The notes under the pieces were generated by a model. The model had not been told where the DNA came from. It did no database searches and saw only the letters and a program-made list of their open reading frames with translations. Of a stretch of DNA of 64,000 nucleotides, positions 36,072 through 45,078 are shown one piece after another. Source of the DNA: Clostridiales bacterium (GTDB lineage Bacteria > Bacillota > Clostridia > Christensenellales > Pumilibacteraceae); the NCBI GenBank assembly GCA_015055625.1, contig SVHU01000008.1:1-64000 (forward strand), given 5' to 3'. The translations under genes and the position numbers were made by a program. Position 1 is the stretch's first letter. Each line of letters opens with the position of its first letter.

Positions 36072-36866
36072 TTATTTTTTTATTATATCAAAAAGTTCTT
36101 TATACGCGGTTCTGTTGCCGGCAATAACGGAGCTTTTCTTATTTAACGGTAGCTTGTTTCCGCTAAAGTCAGTTATAATTCCGCCTGCTTCTTCTATAAA
36201 AAGTATAGTAGCGCCGTAATCCCACGGACAAAGTCGTGTTTCAAAAAAACCAACAAAGCTTCCGCTTGCAACTAAGCTTAGGTCAATCGAAGCGCTTCCC
36301 ATTCGTCTAAGGTCGCTACATTTTACTAAAACCTCACCAAAAATGCGCTTTGTTTCCTCAATCAGTTCGTCATAATATACCGCAGTTCCAAATCCAACTA
36401 ATCCCTCACTTAGCGGATTGTCGCTAACCTGCATTTTTATGCCGTTGCAATATGCGCCGTTTCCCCTAACTGCCGAGTACAAGTGATCTTTGTACGGATT
36501 ATAAACCACACCTGCTAAAACCTTGCCGTATTCTACGTATGCAATAGACACGCAACTGTGCGAAAGTTCGTTTACAAAGTTGGAAGTTCCGTCAATGGGA
36601 TCAATAATAAATGCCTTAACGTTTTCTACGTCATAATTGGCTAAATCTCCATTTTCCTCGCCAACAAGAATAACTTCAGGGTAGAGCGAAGCAAGAGAAG
36701 AGAAAATATAATCTTGTACGGCTTTGTCATATTCGGTAACAAGATCGTGAGCGTTTAGTTTTTTGTCAACGTTTTTAGCATGAGCATTTTTAAAAATTTC
36801 ACCGCTTTTTTTAGCAATACAGGATATATCGTCTACAAGTTTAAAAAGGTAAGAATTGTTTTCCAT
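36072..36866 (-). CDS. Inositol monophosphatase family protein
   Basis: This 264-residue Mg2+-dependent sugar phosphatase has the family's metal motifs: GEENG, IDPIDGTSNFV (the DPxDGT signature) and the C-terminal CPWDYGATILFIEEAGG. Length is typical. It may act on inositol-1-phosphate, on fructose-1,6-bisphosphate or on another sugar phosphate; sequence alone does not separate these. GGAG precedes the ATG, with a near-consensus promoter at 36893-36921. It is a single-gene unit divergent from the rhamnosidase. Confidence 0.9.
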   Translation of the reverse strand: MENNSYLFKLVDDISCIAKKSGEIFKNAHAKNVDKKLNAHDLVTEYDKAVQDYIFSSLASLYPEVILVGEENGDLANYDVENVKAFIIDPIDGTSNFVNELSHSCVSIAYVEYGKVLAGVVYNPYKDHLYSAVRGNGAYCNGIKMQVSDNPLSEGLVGFGTAVYYDELIEETKRIFGEVLVKCSDLRRMGSASIDLSLVASGSFVGFFETRLCPWDYGATILFIEEAGGIITDFSGNKLPLNKKSSVIAGNRTAYKELFDIIKK

Positions 36867-36892
36867 AATTTACTCCAAAACTTTATAAAAAT

Positions 36893-36921
36893 AGTATACC
36901 ATTGCTAAAGGATAAAGTCAA
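36893..36921 (-). promoter_or_regulatory. Sigma-A promoter of the IMPase gene
   Basis: Minus strand: TTGACT (36916-36921), 17-bp spacer, TGG plus TATACT (36893-36898). Confidence 0.75.
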
Positions 36922-36954
36922 TGTAATGTAGTGAGTTTTACTTTGTTTTTTCTC

Positions 36955-36984
36955 TTGACAATAAAGCGAAAAGTGGTGTAAAAT
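36955..36984 (+). promoter_or_regulatory. Sigma-A promoter of the first GH78 gene
   Basis: TTGACA (36955-36960), 18-bp spacer, TAAAAT (36979-36984). Confidence 0.7.
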
Positions 36985-37014
36985 TAAACTATAAACAATA
37001 TGTTGGAGGTAAAA

Positions 37015-39264
37015 ATGAAGAGTGCAAAATGGATAAAAGCTCCTTACGATTTTAAGCAAGCAGGCGTAACCTTTCAAAAGCAAATCACATTAAAAAACAC
37101 GGTAAAGAAAGCGGTTCTGTTCGCTTCGTGTTGTGGTGTATACAACGCGTATATAGATGGAGAAAAGGTAGGAAATGCTGTACTTGCTCCTGGCTGGACT
37201 TCGTATAACAGTAGAGTTCAGTATCAAAAATATGACGTAACCAATATGCTTAAAAACGGCAGTATTTTGGAGCTTTCTTGCGGTCAAGGCTGGGCTCTTA
37301 GCGGGCTTTCCGTAAGCTATTCAAGGAATTTCAATTTAGGCGAAATTTGCGCTATTGCGTCGCTAAAAGTTACATACGTAGACGGTAAAACCGAACAATT
37401 TGTTACAAACAATACGTGGGAAACATGTACCTCTGACGTGCTTTTTTCCGAAATTTACGACGGAGAAACGCAGGATAAAACTGCGCAAATAAAGAATGTC
37501 GGCAACGCTGTGGAAGTAAACGTAAAAACCAAGCTCGTCCCCCAAATTGGCGAATGGATAACAGAACACGAACGTATTGCTCCCATTAGTGTTTTTATAA
37601 CCCCAAAAGGCGAAAAAGTGGTTGACTTTGGTCAAAATATGACGGGTTACGTAGAGTTTAAGATAAAGGCAAAAAGGGGTGAAAAAATAATAATAACTCA
37701 CGCCGAAGTTTTGGATAAGGACGGCAACTTTTATAACGAAAATTATCGCTTGGCAAAAAACAAAATGACTTACGTTTGTAGTGGTAAGGACGATGTTTTT
37801 AAGCCTAAGCACACCTTTCAGGGCTTTAGATATATTCGTCTTGACGAGTACCCTGATATAGAGATAAATCTAGATAATATCCGCGCTATCGCAGTTCATT
37901 CGGATATGGAAAGAATAGGAGATTTTGTATGCGGAAATGCGAAGATAAATCAGCTTTATCACAACGTTATTTGGGGACAAAAGAGTAATTATTTGGATAT
38001 TCCTACCGACTGTCCACAGCGCGACGAGAGAATGGGTTGGACAGGAGATACGCAGGTCTTTTGCAGAACAGGCGCGATCAACTTCAACGTAAACAAGTTT
38101 TTCCGCAAATGGCTTGGAGATTTAAGAATAGATCAGCATAAAGACGGAGGCGTTCCTGCTATTGTTCCAGTTGTCGAAGTTTTTGGTAGACGCGATGGGC
38201 TTAGAGTGTCTTCTGGTTGGGGTGACGCGGTTTGTATTTGCCCATGGGAGGTGTACCTAGCGTACGGAGATAAAACAATCCTGAAAGAAAACTTTACCGC
38301 CATGAAAAAGTGGGTGGAGTATATCCGAAAAGTAGGTAATGAAGAATATTTGTGGCTAACAGGAGTGCACTTTGGTGATTGGCTCGCGATGGATGCAGGC
38401 GAAAACGAGTATATGGGTGCAACTTCAAACGATCTTATCGCTTCGGTTTTCTATGCTTATTCGACGTCAATCTTAGTTAAAGTAGGTAAAATTTTAGGCA
38501 AAGACGTAACAGAATACGAAGAGCTTTATAATAATATAGTCAAGCGCTTTAGAGAGTATTTTATTCCAAATGGACAGCTACAATCTGATTATCCGCTTAC
38601 CGAAATTTCCAAAAACGGAGAAGATATTGTGGACGTAAAGCGAACGGGATTTACCCAAACAGCGCTCGTGCTTATTCTTCATTTTAATCTTTGCGAAGAG
38701 AAAGATAAAGCAAAGTTTACTGAAATGCTGGTAAAAATGATAGAAGATAACGGTATGCGAATGACTACTGGATTTTTAGGTACGCCGTACATTTTGCACG
38801 CATTGTCGGAAAATGGTAGAGCAGATATAGCGTACAAGCTACTACTTCAAGAAAAAGCGCCCTCCTGGCTATACTCTGTAAACCACGGTGCAACCACAAT
38901 GTGGGAGCATTGGGATAGCTTGAAAGAGGACGGAAGCTTTTGGAGTATGGATATGAACTCATTCAACCACTATGCATACGGTGCTGTGTATGACTGGATT
39001 TTTGGCGTAGCAATAGGAATAAAACCCACGGAAGAAGATCCAGGTTATAAAGTAGTGGATATTGCTCCTAAGCCTTGTAAAGAATTGGGTTTTGCGGACG
39101 CGTCCATAAAAACTGCTTATGGCAAAATCCGTGTAAAGTGGTATTATAAAAAAGAAACCGTCTACTACGAGATTAGTGTTCCAACAAACGTTATAGCAAA
39201 TCTTACTTTGCCAAGCGGTTACAAAACCACGCTAACTGGTGGCGAATATATGTTTAGCGAATAA
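37015..39264 (+). CDS. GH78 alpha-L-rhamnosidase, copy 1
   Basis: This 749-residue inverting enzyme removes alpha-L-rhamnose from plant glycosides or rhamnogalacturonan. Two N-terminal beta-sandwich domains (about 1-285, with VLAPGWTSY and FGQNMTGYVEFK) precede the (alpha/alpha)6 barrel with DCPQRDERMGWTGDTQVF (general acid Glu) and ATTMWEHWDS (base Glu), then a small C-terminal beta domain. There is no signal peptide. ATG 37015 follows GGAGG; an open ATG at 37000 is less likely. A second gene of the same length lies at 41472 and is nearly identical over long blocks. A terminator follows, so it is a single-gene unit. Confidence 0.92.
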   Translation: MKSAKWIKAPYDFKQAGVTFQKQITLKNTVKKAVLFASCCGVYNAYIDGEKVGNAVLAPGWTSYNSRVQYQKYDVTNMLKNGSILELSCGQGWALSGLSVSYSRNFNLGEICAIASLKVTYVDGKTEQFVTNNTWETCTSDVLFSEIYDGETQDKTAQIKNVGNAVEVNVKTKLVPQIGEWITEHERIAPISVFITPKGEKVVDFGQNMTGYVEFKIKAKRGEKIIITHAEVLDKDGNFYNENYRLAKNKMTYVCSGKDDVFKPKHTFQGFRYIRLDEYPDIEINLDNIRAIAVHSDMERIGDFVCGNAKINQLYHNVIWGQKSNYLDIPTDCPQRDERMGWTGDTQVFCRTGAINFNVNKFFRKWLGDLRIDQHKDGGVPAIVPVVEVFGRRDGLRVSSGWGDAVCICPWEVYLAYGDKTILKENFTAMKKWVEYIRKVGNEEYLWLTGVHFGDWLAMDAGENEYMGATSNDLIASVFYAYSTSILVKVGKILGKDVTEYEELYNNIVKRFREYFIPNGQLQSDYPLTEISKNGEDIVDVKRTGFTQTALVLILHFNLCEEKDKAKFTEMLVKMIEDNGMRMTTGFLGTPYILHALSENGRADIAYKLLLQEKAPSWLYSVNHGATTMWEHWDSLKEDGSFWSMDMNSFNHYAYGAVYDWIFGVAIGIKPTEEDPGYKVVDIAPKPCKELGFADASIKTAYGKIRVKWYYKKETVYYEISVPTNVIANLTLPSGYKTTLTGGEYMFSE

Positions 39265-39267
39265 AAC

Positions 39268-39306
39268 TAAAACCGTTCTTAAAAAAAATTAAGAGCGGTT
39301 TTTTTA
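39268..39306 (+). terminator. Terminator after GH78 copy 1
   Basis: Stem aaccgttctta/taagagcggtt (one G-U) followed by a run of seven T. Confidence 0.85.
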
Positions 39307-39405
39307 TTATACACAAACAACGTGAAATAGGAAATAAACTCAACCGAGTATAAATTCAGTTTTGTTTTTTCTTGTGCTTTATGGTACCAATATTTATACA
39401 TTGTT

Positions 39406-40209
39406 TTAGTGATTTAGCCTAAATTGAGTAGGTGTTTTACCTGTTTTTAGCCTAAAAATTTTTCTAAAAGCGTCAGTGTCGGAATATGAAACTGCAAGGG
39501 CAATCTCGTTTATTGACATATCGGTATTTAACAGTAACATGCAGGCGTGTTCAATTCTTACGCTTTGTAAGAATTTTTCAAACGAAATGAGGTAATCCTG
39601 CTTGAATTTTCTGCTGACGTAGGGGATAGAGTAGTGTAGCTCGTTGCAGATTTTGCTAAGAGTTATTGGTTCAGAAAAATGCTCCTGAGTATAGGTGGCT
39701 ATTTTATCGGATACGCCAAGTCTTGGTTTTTCTTTGGAATCTGAACCTTGAATAAGTTGAAGTATTATTTCTTTTGCATAGCATTTCGCAAGTTCTCTGT
39801 TTACTTGTCCGTTTTTCTTAAATACAAAATACGCTTTTTCAAACAATGGCAAAAACGTTTTGTCGCAATCAAAGAACATTACATTCAAAAAACTGTTATT
39901 GTTTGTTATTATACTTAAAAAATTGCTATCCGCAAAAATAAAATCGTGTTTAAATAAAAAATTAATTACGCAAAAATCACTGTTTCCGTTTTTAAATCTG
40001 TGAGAAACGGTGTTATCCAGTACAATAAAATTACCACTGCTTAATCTTTGTGTTTTTTCGGTGTTAGCGGTGATTAAAATATGGTCGCACTCTCCGCTCA
40101 TCACATAAAAAGCTTCGTACCCTTCGTGGCGATGCAATGCCCTGTTTGTGTGTTTTGCTTTTACCACGTAGTAATCGTCAGATATAATTCTCAAATCTCC
40201 GTTTTGCAT
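39406..40209 (-). CDS. AraC-family regulator between the rhamnosidase genes
   Basis: This 267-residue regulator has an N-terminal cupin (HRHEGYEAFYVMSGECDHIL; NFIVLDNTVSHRF) and a C-terminal double HTH: EPITLSKICNELHYSIPYVS, then the second unit ending in YSDTDAFRKIFRLKTGKTPT. I place the start at the ATG at 40209, which has AAGGAGA upstream, rather than the in-frame codon at 40236. It is divergent from the GldA-like/GH78 operon at 40359 and next to GH78 copy 1, so it probably senses rhamnose or a rhamnoside and controls both. That is inference. Confidence 0.9.
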   Translation of the reverse strand: MQNGDLRIISDDYYVVKAKHTNRALHRHEGYEAFYVMSGECDHILITANTEKTQRLSSGNFIVLDNTVSHRFKNGNSDFCVINFLFKHDFIFADSNFLSIITNNNSFLNVMFFDCDKTFLPLFEKAYFVFKKNGQVNRELAKCYAKEIILQLIQGSDSKEKPRLGVSDKIATYTQEHFSEPITLSKICNELHYSIPYVSRKFKQDYLISFEKFLQSVRIEHACMLLLNTDMSINEIALAVSYSDTDAFRKIFRLKTGKTPTQFRLNH

Positions 40210-40358
40210 AATTTCTCCTTTTTTATATAATATCACTTTTTTTACAGAAAATCAATCTAAATCGGATAAACTTATGGGGTAAAAAGGTTAAAATCACCAT
40301 GTATTATAGTTCAGGTTTAAGTGATATAATAAAGGAAAAACAAAAGGAGTAATAGGGT

Positions 40359-41462
40359 ATGCCAAAAAAAGACGGATCGTTTAGAATAGGATGCGGAAGA
40401 TATTTGCAGGGTGAAAATTTTATTCAAAAGAGCGGAAGCGAGTTTTTGAGATTTTCGGATAAAGTGGTAGTTATTGGTGATAGTATTTCTCTTAACATAA
40501 CAAAGGAAGATATTGCAAAAAGCGCAAAGGATAACGGTGTTGATGTAAAATTTGTACTTCACGATGGCACGTGCAATGAGGACGACGCGATTGTTATTGC
40601 AAAGGAAGCAAAAAACAGTGGTTACGGACTAGTCGTGGGTGTAGGTGGAGGAGTAATTTGCGACTTTGCAAAGATTGTTGCTTATTACGCAAAAACACCA
40701 TGTATGAATATTCCTACGTCATCAGCAACGTGCGCATGCTTTACTCCCCTTTCTGTAAGATATACAAAGGATGGCGAAACGATAGGAAGTATGCATTTTA
40801 CGGATGAAGTGAATGAAGTATTAGTCGATACCGTAATTCTTAAAAATCAGCCCGTAAGACTTTTACTTGCAGGCATTTTCGACGCAATGGCTAAGTTTGT
40901 AGAAATTAAACAGCGTTTTAGAGAAAAAGAACCGATTGGCTCATTCTCATTGGGATTAGACTATGCGTATATGTTAGCAAAAGGTTCTTATGAAGTGTTG
41001 GTAAATAATACCGACCAAGCTGTAGAAGATACGAAAAAAGATAACGTTACGCCTATTTTAGATCAAGTTTTCTTTACAACTCTCTGTGTAACAGGTGTAA
41101 TAAGCGGAATTGCAAGGGGTTCTAATCAATGCGCAATAGCTCACAAATTTTACGAAACAACCCGCACTCTTTTTCCTGTGGATTGCAAAAGCATGTTGCA
41201 TGGCGAAATTGTAGGAGTAGGACTTTTACTACAAAATATGTTTAACGGAGAAAAGGAAAACAACTCCGACCTTTTACGCTTTATGAAAAATAACGGTATG
41301 CCATATACCCCAGCTCTTTTGAATATTACCGTAAACGCAGAAACGAAAAAACAGTATGCGGATAAGCTTATAGCTTCATCTGCGATTAATGATAATGATG
41401 AAAGGGAAGTAGAAAGATACCTTGCGTGTCAAGAGGATTTTTTTAACGGGATTGTAGAATAA
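40359..41462 (+). CDS. GldA-like iron/zinc alcohol dehydrogenase superfamily protein
   Basis: This 367-residue protein of the glycerol dehydrogenase / glycerol-1-phosphate dehydrogenase / dehydroquinate synthase superfamily has the NAD-site motif VGVGGGVICDFAKIVA and the stretch NIPTSSATCACFTPLSV. Metal ligands are in IFDAMAKFVE (Asp), AIAHKFYE (His) and MLHGEIVGVG (His). Some subgroups are sugar dehydrogenases. It starts an operon with GH78 copy 2, 9 bases downstream, so it may handle an aglycone or rhamnose-derived product. AGGAG lies 9 bases before the ATG, and TGA plus TATAAT (40325-40330) lies upstream. Confidence 0.82.
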   Translation: MPKKDGSFRIGCGRYLQGENFIQKSGSEFLRFSDKVVVIGDSISLNITKEDIAKSAKDNGVDVKFVLHDGTCNEDDAIVIAKEAKNSGYGLVVGVGGGVICDFAKIVAYYAKTPCMNIPTSSATCACFTPLSVRYTKDGETIGSMHFTDEVNEVLVDTVILKNQPVRLLLAGIFDAMAKFVEIKQRFREKEPIGSFSLGLDYAYMLAKGSYEVLVNNTDQAVEDTKKDNVTPILDQVFFTTLCVTGVISGIARGSNQCAIAHKFYETTRTLFPVDCKSMLHGEIVGVGLLLQNMFNGEKENNSDLLRFMKNNGMPYTPALLNITVNAETKKQYADKLIASSAINDNDEREVERYLACQEDFFNGIVE

Positions 41463-41471
41463 GGAAAAAAT

Positions 41472-43721
41472 ATGAAAGATGCAAAATGGATAAAAGCGCC
41501 CTATGATTTTAAGCAAGCAGGCGTAACTTTTCAAAAACAAATATTATTAAAAAATACTGTTAAAAAGGCAATGCTCTACGCTTCGTGTATGGGCGTGTAT
41601 AATGTGTATATTGACGGAGCAAAGGTGGGAAACGCCGTGCTTGCTCCCGGGTGGACTTCATATAAAAGTAGAGTTCAGTACCAAAAATACGACGTCACGA
41701 ATATGATTAAAGACGGTAGTATTTTATCAGTTTCTTGTGGTCAAGGTTGGGCTGTTGGATATATCGGAAATCATTCTACAAACCATATTTCGTTTAGCGA
41801 AGTTTGCAGTATTGCGTCGCTAAAAGTTACATACGTAGACGGCAAAACCGAACAATTTATCACAAATAATACGTGGGAAACGTATACGTCGGACGTGCTT
41901 TTTTCTGAAATTTACGACGGAGAAACGCAAGATAGAACTGCGCAAATAAAGAATGTCGGCAACGCTGTGGAAGTAAACGTAAAAACCAAGCTTATTCCAC
42001 AAATTGGCGAGTGGATTGTAGAGCACGAACGCCTTGCCCCTATAAAGCTCTTTACAACGCCAAAGGGCGAAAGGGTGATTGATTTTGGTCAAAATATGAC
42101 GGGTTACGTAGAGTTTAAGGTAAAGGCGACAAAGGGAGAGAAAATAGTAATAACTCACGCCGAAGTTTTAGATAAAGACGGCAACTTTTACAACGAAAAT
42201 TATCGCCTAGCAAAAAATTTAATGACGTACGTTTGTAGTGGGGATGAAGATGTTTTTAAGCCTAAGTTTACATTTCAAGGCTTTAGGTACATACGTCTTG
42301 ACGAGTATCCCGACGTAGAGATAAATCTAGACGATATTCGCGCTATCGTAGTTCATTCGGATATGGAAAGAATAGGAGATTTTGTATGCGGAAATGCGAA
42401 GATAAATCAGCTTTATCACAACGTTATTTGGGGGCAAAAGAGTAATTATTTGGATGTTCCCACCGATTGTCCGCAACGTGACGAAAGATTGGGCTGGACT
42501 GGAGATACTCAGGTTTTTTGTAGAACAGGCGCAATAAACTTTAACGTGTACAACTTTTTCCGCAAGTGGCTTGGGGATTTAAGGGCAGACCAAAGAGAAG
42601 ACGGAGCTGTTTGTGGAATTATTCCCATAGTCCGCACGGGGAAAGCAATAGGTGGTACACGCTTGTCGGCAGGTTGGGGTGATGCAGTGTGTATTTGTCC
42701 GTGGGAGATATACCTTGCATACGGAGATAAATCAATCCTAAAAGAAAACTTTAGCGCAATGCAAAAGTGGGTTGAGTATATTCGCAAAACGGGAAACGAA
42801 GAATATTTGTGGCTTACTGGTCTTCATTATGGAGATTGGCTTGCAATGGACGCAGGTGAAAACGAGTATGTGGGAGCAACGTCAAACGATCTTATCGCTA
42901 CGGTTTTCTATGCACATTCCACGTCGATTCTCATAAAAGCAGGAAAGATTTTAGGCAAAAACGTAAGAGAATACGAAGAGCTTTATAACAATATAGTCAA
43001 GCGCTTTAGAGAATACTTTATCCCGGGTGGCGAGCTTTTGGAACAATATCCTTATACCGAAATAATTACTTTTAAGCATAAGCCCGTAGATATATATCGT
43101 AAGGGCATAACCCAAACCGCACTCGTGCTTATTCTTCATTTTAATCTTTGCGAAGAGAAAGATAAAGCAAAGTTTACTGAAATGCTTGTAAAAATGATAG
43201 AAGATAACGGTATGCGAATGACTACGGGATTTTTAGGTACGCCGTACATTTTGCACGCATTGTCAGAAAACGGAAGAGCAGATATAGCGTACAAACTACT
43301 ACTTCAAGAAAAAGCGCCCTCCTGGCTATACTCGGTAAACCACGGTGCAACCACAATGTGGGAGCATTGGGATAGCTTGAAAGAGGACGGAAGCTTTTGG
43401 AGCACGGATATGAACTCATTCAACCACTATGCATACGGCGCTGTGTATGACTGGATATTCGGAGTGGCAATAGGAATAAAACCCACGGAAGAAAATCCAG
43501 GTTATAAAGTAGTGGATATTGCTCCTAAGCCTTGTAAAGAACTTGGCTTTGCGGACGCGTCCATAAAAACCGCTTATGGCAAAATCCGCGTAAAATGGTA
43601 TTATAAAAACGAAACTGTCTACTATGAGATTATCATTCCTGAAAATGTAACGGCAAACCTTACTTTACCAAGCGGTTACAAAACCACGCTAACTGGTGGC
43701 GAATATATGTTTTCCGAGTAA
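41472..43721 (+). CDS. GH78 alpha-L-rhamnosidase, copy 2
   Basis: At 749 residues it has the same domain plan and catalytic motifs as copy 1 (DCPQRDERLGWTGDTQVF; ATTMWEHWDS). Long DNA blocks are almost identical to copy 1, for instance 83 exact bases at 42351-42433. Three short segments differ sharply: residues about 95-117, about 375-400 (VCGIIPIVRTGKAIGG against VPAIVPVVEVFGRRDG) and about 525-550 (a YPYTEIITFKHKPVDIYRKG stretch). Catalytic-domain loops thus diverge inside a shared scaffold, suggesting different glycoside specificity. It follows the GldA-like gene by 9 bases and has no signal peptide. Confidence 0.92.
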   Translation: MKDAKWIKAPYDFKQAGVTFQKQILLKNTVKKAMLYASCMGVYNVYIDGAKVGNAVLAPGWTSYKSRVQYQKYDVTNMIKDGSILSVSCGQGWAVGYIGNHSTNHISFSEVCSIASLKVTYVDGKTEQFITNNTWETYTSDVLFSEIYDGETQDRTAQIKNVGNAVEVNVKTKLIPQIGEWIVEHERLAPIKLFTTPKGERVIDFGQNMTGYVEFKVKATKGEKIVITHAEVLDKDGNFYNENYRLAKNLMTYVCSGDEDVFKPKFTFQGFRYIRLDEYPDVEINLDDIRAIVVHSDMERIGDFVCGNAKINQLYHNVIWGQKSNYLDVPTDCPQRDERLGWTGDTQVFCRTGAINFNVYNFFRKWLGDLRADQREDGAVCGIIPIVRTGKAIGGTRLSAGWGDAVCICPWEIYLAYGDKSILKENFSAMQKWVEYIRKTGNEEYLWLTGLHYGDWLAMDAGENEYVGATSNDLIATVFYAHSTSILIKAGKILGKNVREYEELYNNIVKRFREYFIPGGELLEQYPYTEIITFKHKPVDIYRKGITQTALVLILHFNLCEEKDKAKFTEMLVKMIEDNGMRMTTGFLGTPYILHALSENGRADIAYKLLLQEKAPSWLYSVNHGATTMWEHWDSLKEDGSFWSTDMNSFNHYAYGAVYDWIFGVAIGIKPTEENPGYKVVDIAPKPCKELGFADASIKTAYGKIRVKWYYKNETVYYEIIIPENVTANLTLPSGYKTTLTGGEYMFSE

Positions 43722-43767
43722 TATATTTTGTCGCAAAAACTAGCATACGTATCTTATTTATAAGTAA

Positions 43768-43806
43768 AAACACCGCATAAACCCAGCTAAGAGGTATACG
43801 GTGTTT
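43768..43806. terminator. Terminator between GH78 copy 2 and the zinc-ribbon gene
   Basis: Arms aaacaccg/cggtgttt enclose a 22-base loop that itself pairs partly (cata/tatac). It serves convergent genes. Confidence 0.65.
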
Positions 43807-43820
43807 GTTAAAAAAGGATG

Positions 43821-44135
43821 TTAGCGTTTATTTCCGCATTGAGAACAAAACAAGTCGTTTTCGTTAAACTTGTTTCCACATTGAGAACAAAACTGAGGTT
43901 GTATAGCGTTTGTTGTGGAATTATTTGGTTGCGCAGTCGTCTTTTGGAGGTTTATTGCATAATTTTCGTTGTGCCTAAGGGGCTTTTTACAAGTAGGACA
44001 ATACACAAAACCGTCAGCAAACCAAGGACGATAGTCTAGTTTGTAGTCGTCATACGTTATGATAGTTTTGCACAAACTGCACGTTTGTTGATAAGTTAGA
44101 CCACTATGCCAATTTGCTCTCTTAAAAAATCCCAT
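43821..44135 (-). CDS. Double zinc-ribbon protein
   Basis: This 104-residue protein carries two Cys4 zinc sites. The first is TCSLCKT (about 19-22) with YCPTCKKP (about 46-49). The second, at the C-terminus, is FCSQCGNKF plus FCSQCGNKR, the standard zinc_ribbon_2 form. The linker is Asn/Thr/Gln-rich. There is no membrane segment. Such small ribbons bind proteins or nucleic acids, and no function can be assigned. The linker style (PQFCSQCG) is common in Clostridia proteins of unknown role. Confidence 0.85.
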   Translation of the reverse strand: MGFFKRANWHSGLTYQQTCSLCKTIITYDDYKLDYRPWFADGFVYCPTCKKPLRHNENYAINLQKTTAQPNNSTTNAIQPQFCSQCGNKFNENDLFCSQCGNKR

Positions 44136-44294
44136 TTTTAATTCTCCTAAAGTGTAGTACGTAAATTATACTACTATTGTACTGATTTGTCAATTCTATG
44201 ACATAAATCACATTATATAGAATGAAGTATAATAAAATATAAATCAAATGCTTGACAATTAAAAATAAGTTTGCTATACTTTATGAGGATTTAT

Positions 44295-44383
44295 GGAGGA
44301 ATATCGAAGCGGTCATAACGAGGCGGTCTTGAAAACCGTTTGGGGGCAACCCCACGGGGGTTCGAATCCCTCTTCCTCCGCCA
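44295..44383 (+). tRNA. tRNA-Ser(UGA)
   Basis: The acceptor stem GGAGGAA (44295-44301) pairs exactly with TTCCTCC (44373-44379), followed by discriminator G and an encoded CCA (44381-44383). The anticodon loop reads CTTGAAA, giving anticodon TGA and decoding UCA. A long variable arm (gggggcaacccc) marks a class II serine tRNA. The T-loop is TTCGAAT. A terminator follows directly. Confidence 0.95.
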
Positions 44384-44422
44384 AATAAAAATGGACTATC
44401 GACTGATAGTCCATTTTTATTT
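44384..44422 (+). terminator. Terminator of tRNA-Ser
   Basis: Arms aaataaaaatggactatc and its complement enclose the loop GACT. An exact copy occurs 300 bases downstream after the duplicated tRNA 3' end. Confidence 0.85.
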
Positions 44423-44948
44423 GCTGTGAGAATTCGGGAATGAGAACGATATTTTGCTTTAGCAAAAATCGTTCGCTGTGCGTAGCACAAAAGGTGCGCA
44501 GAGCACCGCTATCCCTCGCCTGATTTATATCCAAAAGGGTGTCTATATTTTTTTTACTTTCCTGTAAGGGATTCGAACGGCAGGTTGAGCCATAGGCTCA
44601 AAACGCGCGTGAATCAAGCGTTTTCCTGACAGGCGTGATAGTGAAGCGAAAGCGAAACGGAGCGAATCCCTCTTCCTCCGCCAAATAAAAATGGACTATC
44701 GACTGATAGTCCATTTTTATTTGCTGTGAGAATTCGGGATACCGAACGATATTTTGATGTCAGTCAAAAATCGTTCGTGAACCAACGCGTTAGCGTTAGT
44801 TCTAAAGGTTGCGCAAAAGTCCGCAACCGCTATCCCTCGCCTGATTTATATCTAAAAGGGTGTTCATATTTTTTTACTTTCTTATAAGGGATGCCGAACG
44901 GCAGGTCGAACCGTAAGGTTCAAAATGCGAGTGAATCGGTGCGAAGGC

Positions 44949-44993
44949 GGTGGGCAGACCCACTGTCTATATAGGGCGATTCGTGAATCGCCC
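44949..44993. repeat. Interspersed palindromic repeat, copy 3
   Basis: ggtgggcagaccc (44949-44961), then the palindrome gggcgattcgtgaatcgccc (44974-44993). It is inserted in the second unit of the tRNA-linked array and explains why that unit is longer than the first. Confidence 0.75.
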
Positions 44994-45078
44994 GTACAAT
45001 AAGTTAAATAACCAACTACTCTCAATTACTAGCTTTGCTAAAGTACTTGTAGAGTAGGGAGCGAATCCCTCTTCCTCT

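Larger units (their letters stand above)
44363..45077 (+). repeat. Tandem array seeded by the tRNA-Ser 3' end
   Basis: The last 21 bases of the tRNA gene (from C44363 in the T-loop to CCA), the terminator and the flank to 44439 are repeated exactly at 44663-44739. The terminal 16 bases (cgaatccctcttcctc) recur at 45062-45077. Each copy is followed by an intrinsic terminator. Between copies lie units of about 300 and 400 bp with the same series of hairpins. Their stems differ in sequence but keep pairing: H1 44444-44474 / 44744-44776, H2 44477-44489 / 44784-44797, H3 44493-44507 / 44807-44828, H4 44585-44601 / 44908-44921. Shared unpaired blocks include gctatccctcgcctgattt. Each unit also has a reversed T-arm-like stretch (44567-44577; degenerate at 44887-44896). 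There is no ORF of note. This also accounts for the 876-bp gene-free stretch 44384-45259. Confidence 0.85.

Noticed and set aside
36883..37083. 66-codon minus-strand ORF upstream of GH78 copy 1
   Set aside because: It overlaps the divergent promoters of the IMPase and GH78 genes and has no ribosome site.
44281..44534. Two overlapping minus-strand ORFs of 69 and 73 codons
   Set aside because: They are the reverse strand of tRNA-Ser and its flank. The peptide (RGIRTPVGLPPNGFQDRL) is a familiar false protein translated from tRNA-Ser genes.
44363..45077. CRISPR or integron cassette array at the tRNA repeats
   Set aside because: There are only two to three copies, no cas or integrase gene in the window, and the units are not gene cassettes. 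The attC-like structural variation is noted as a comparison only.
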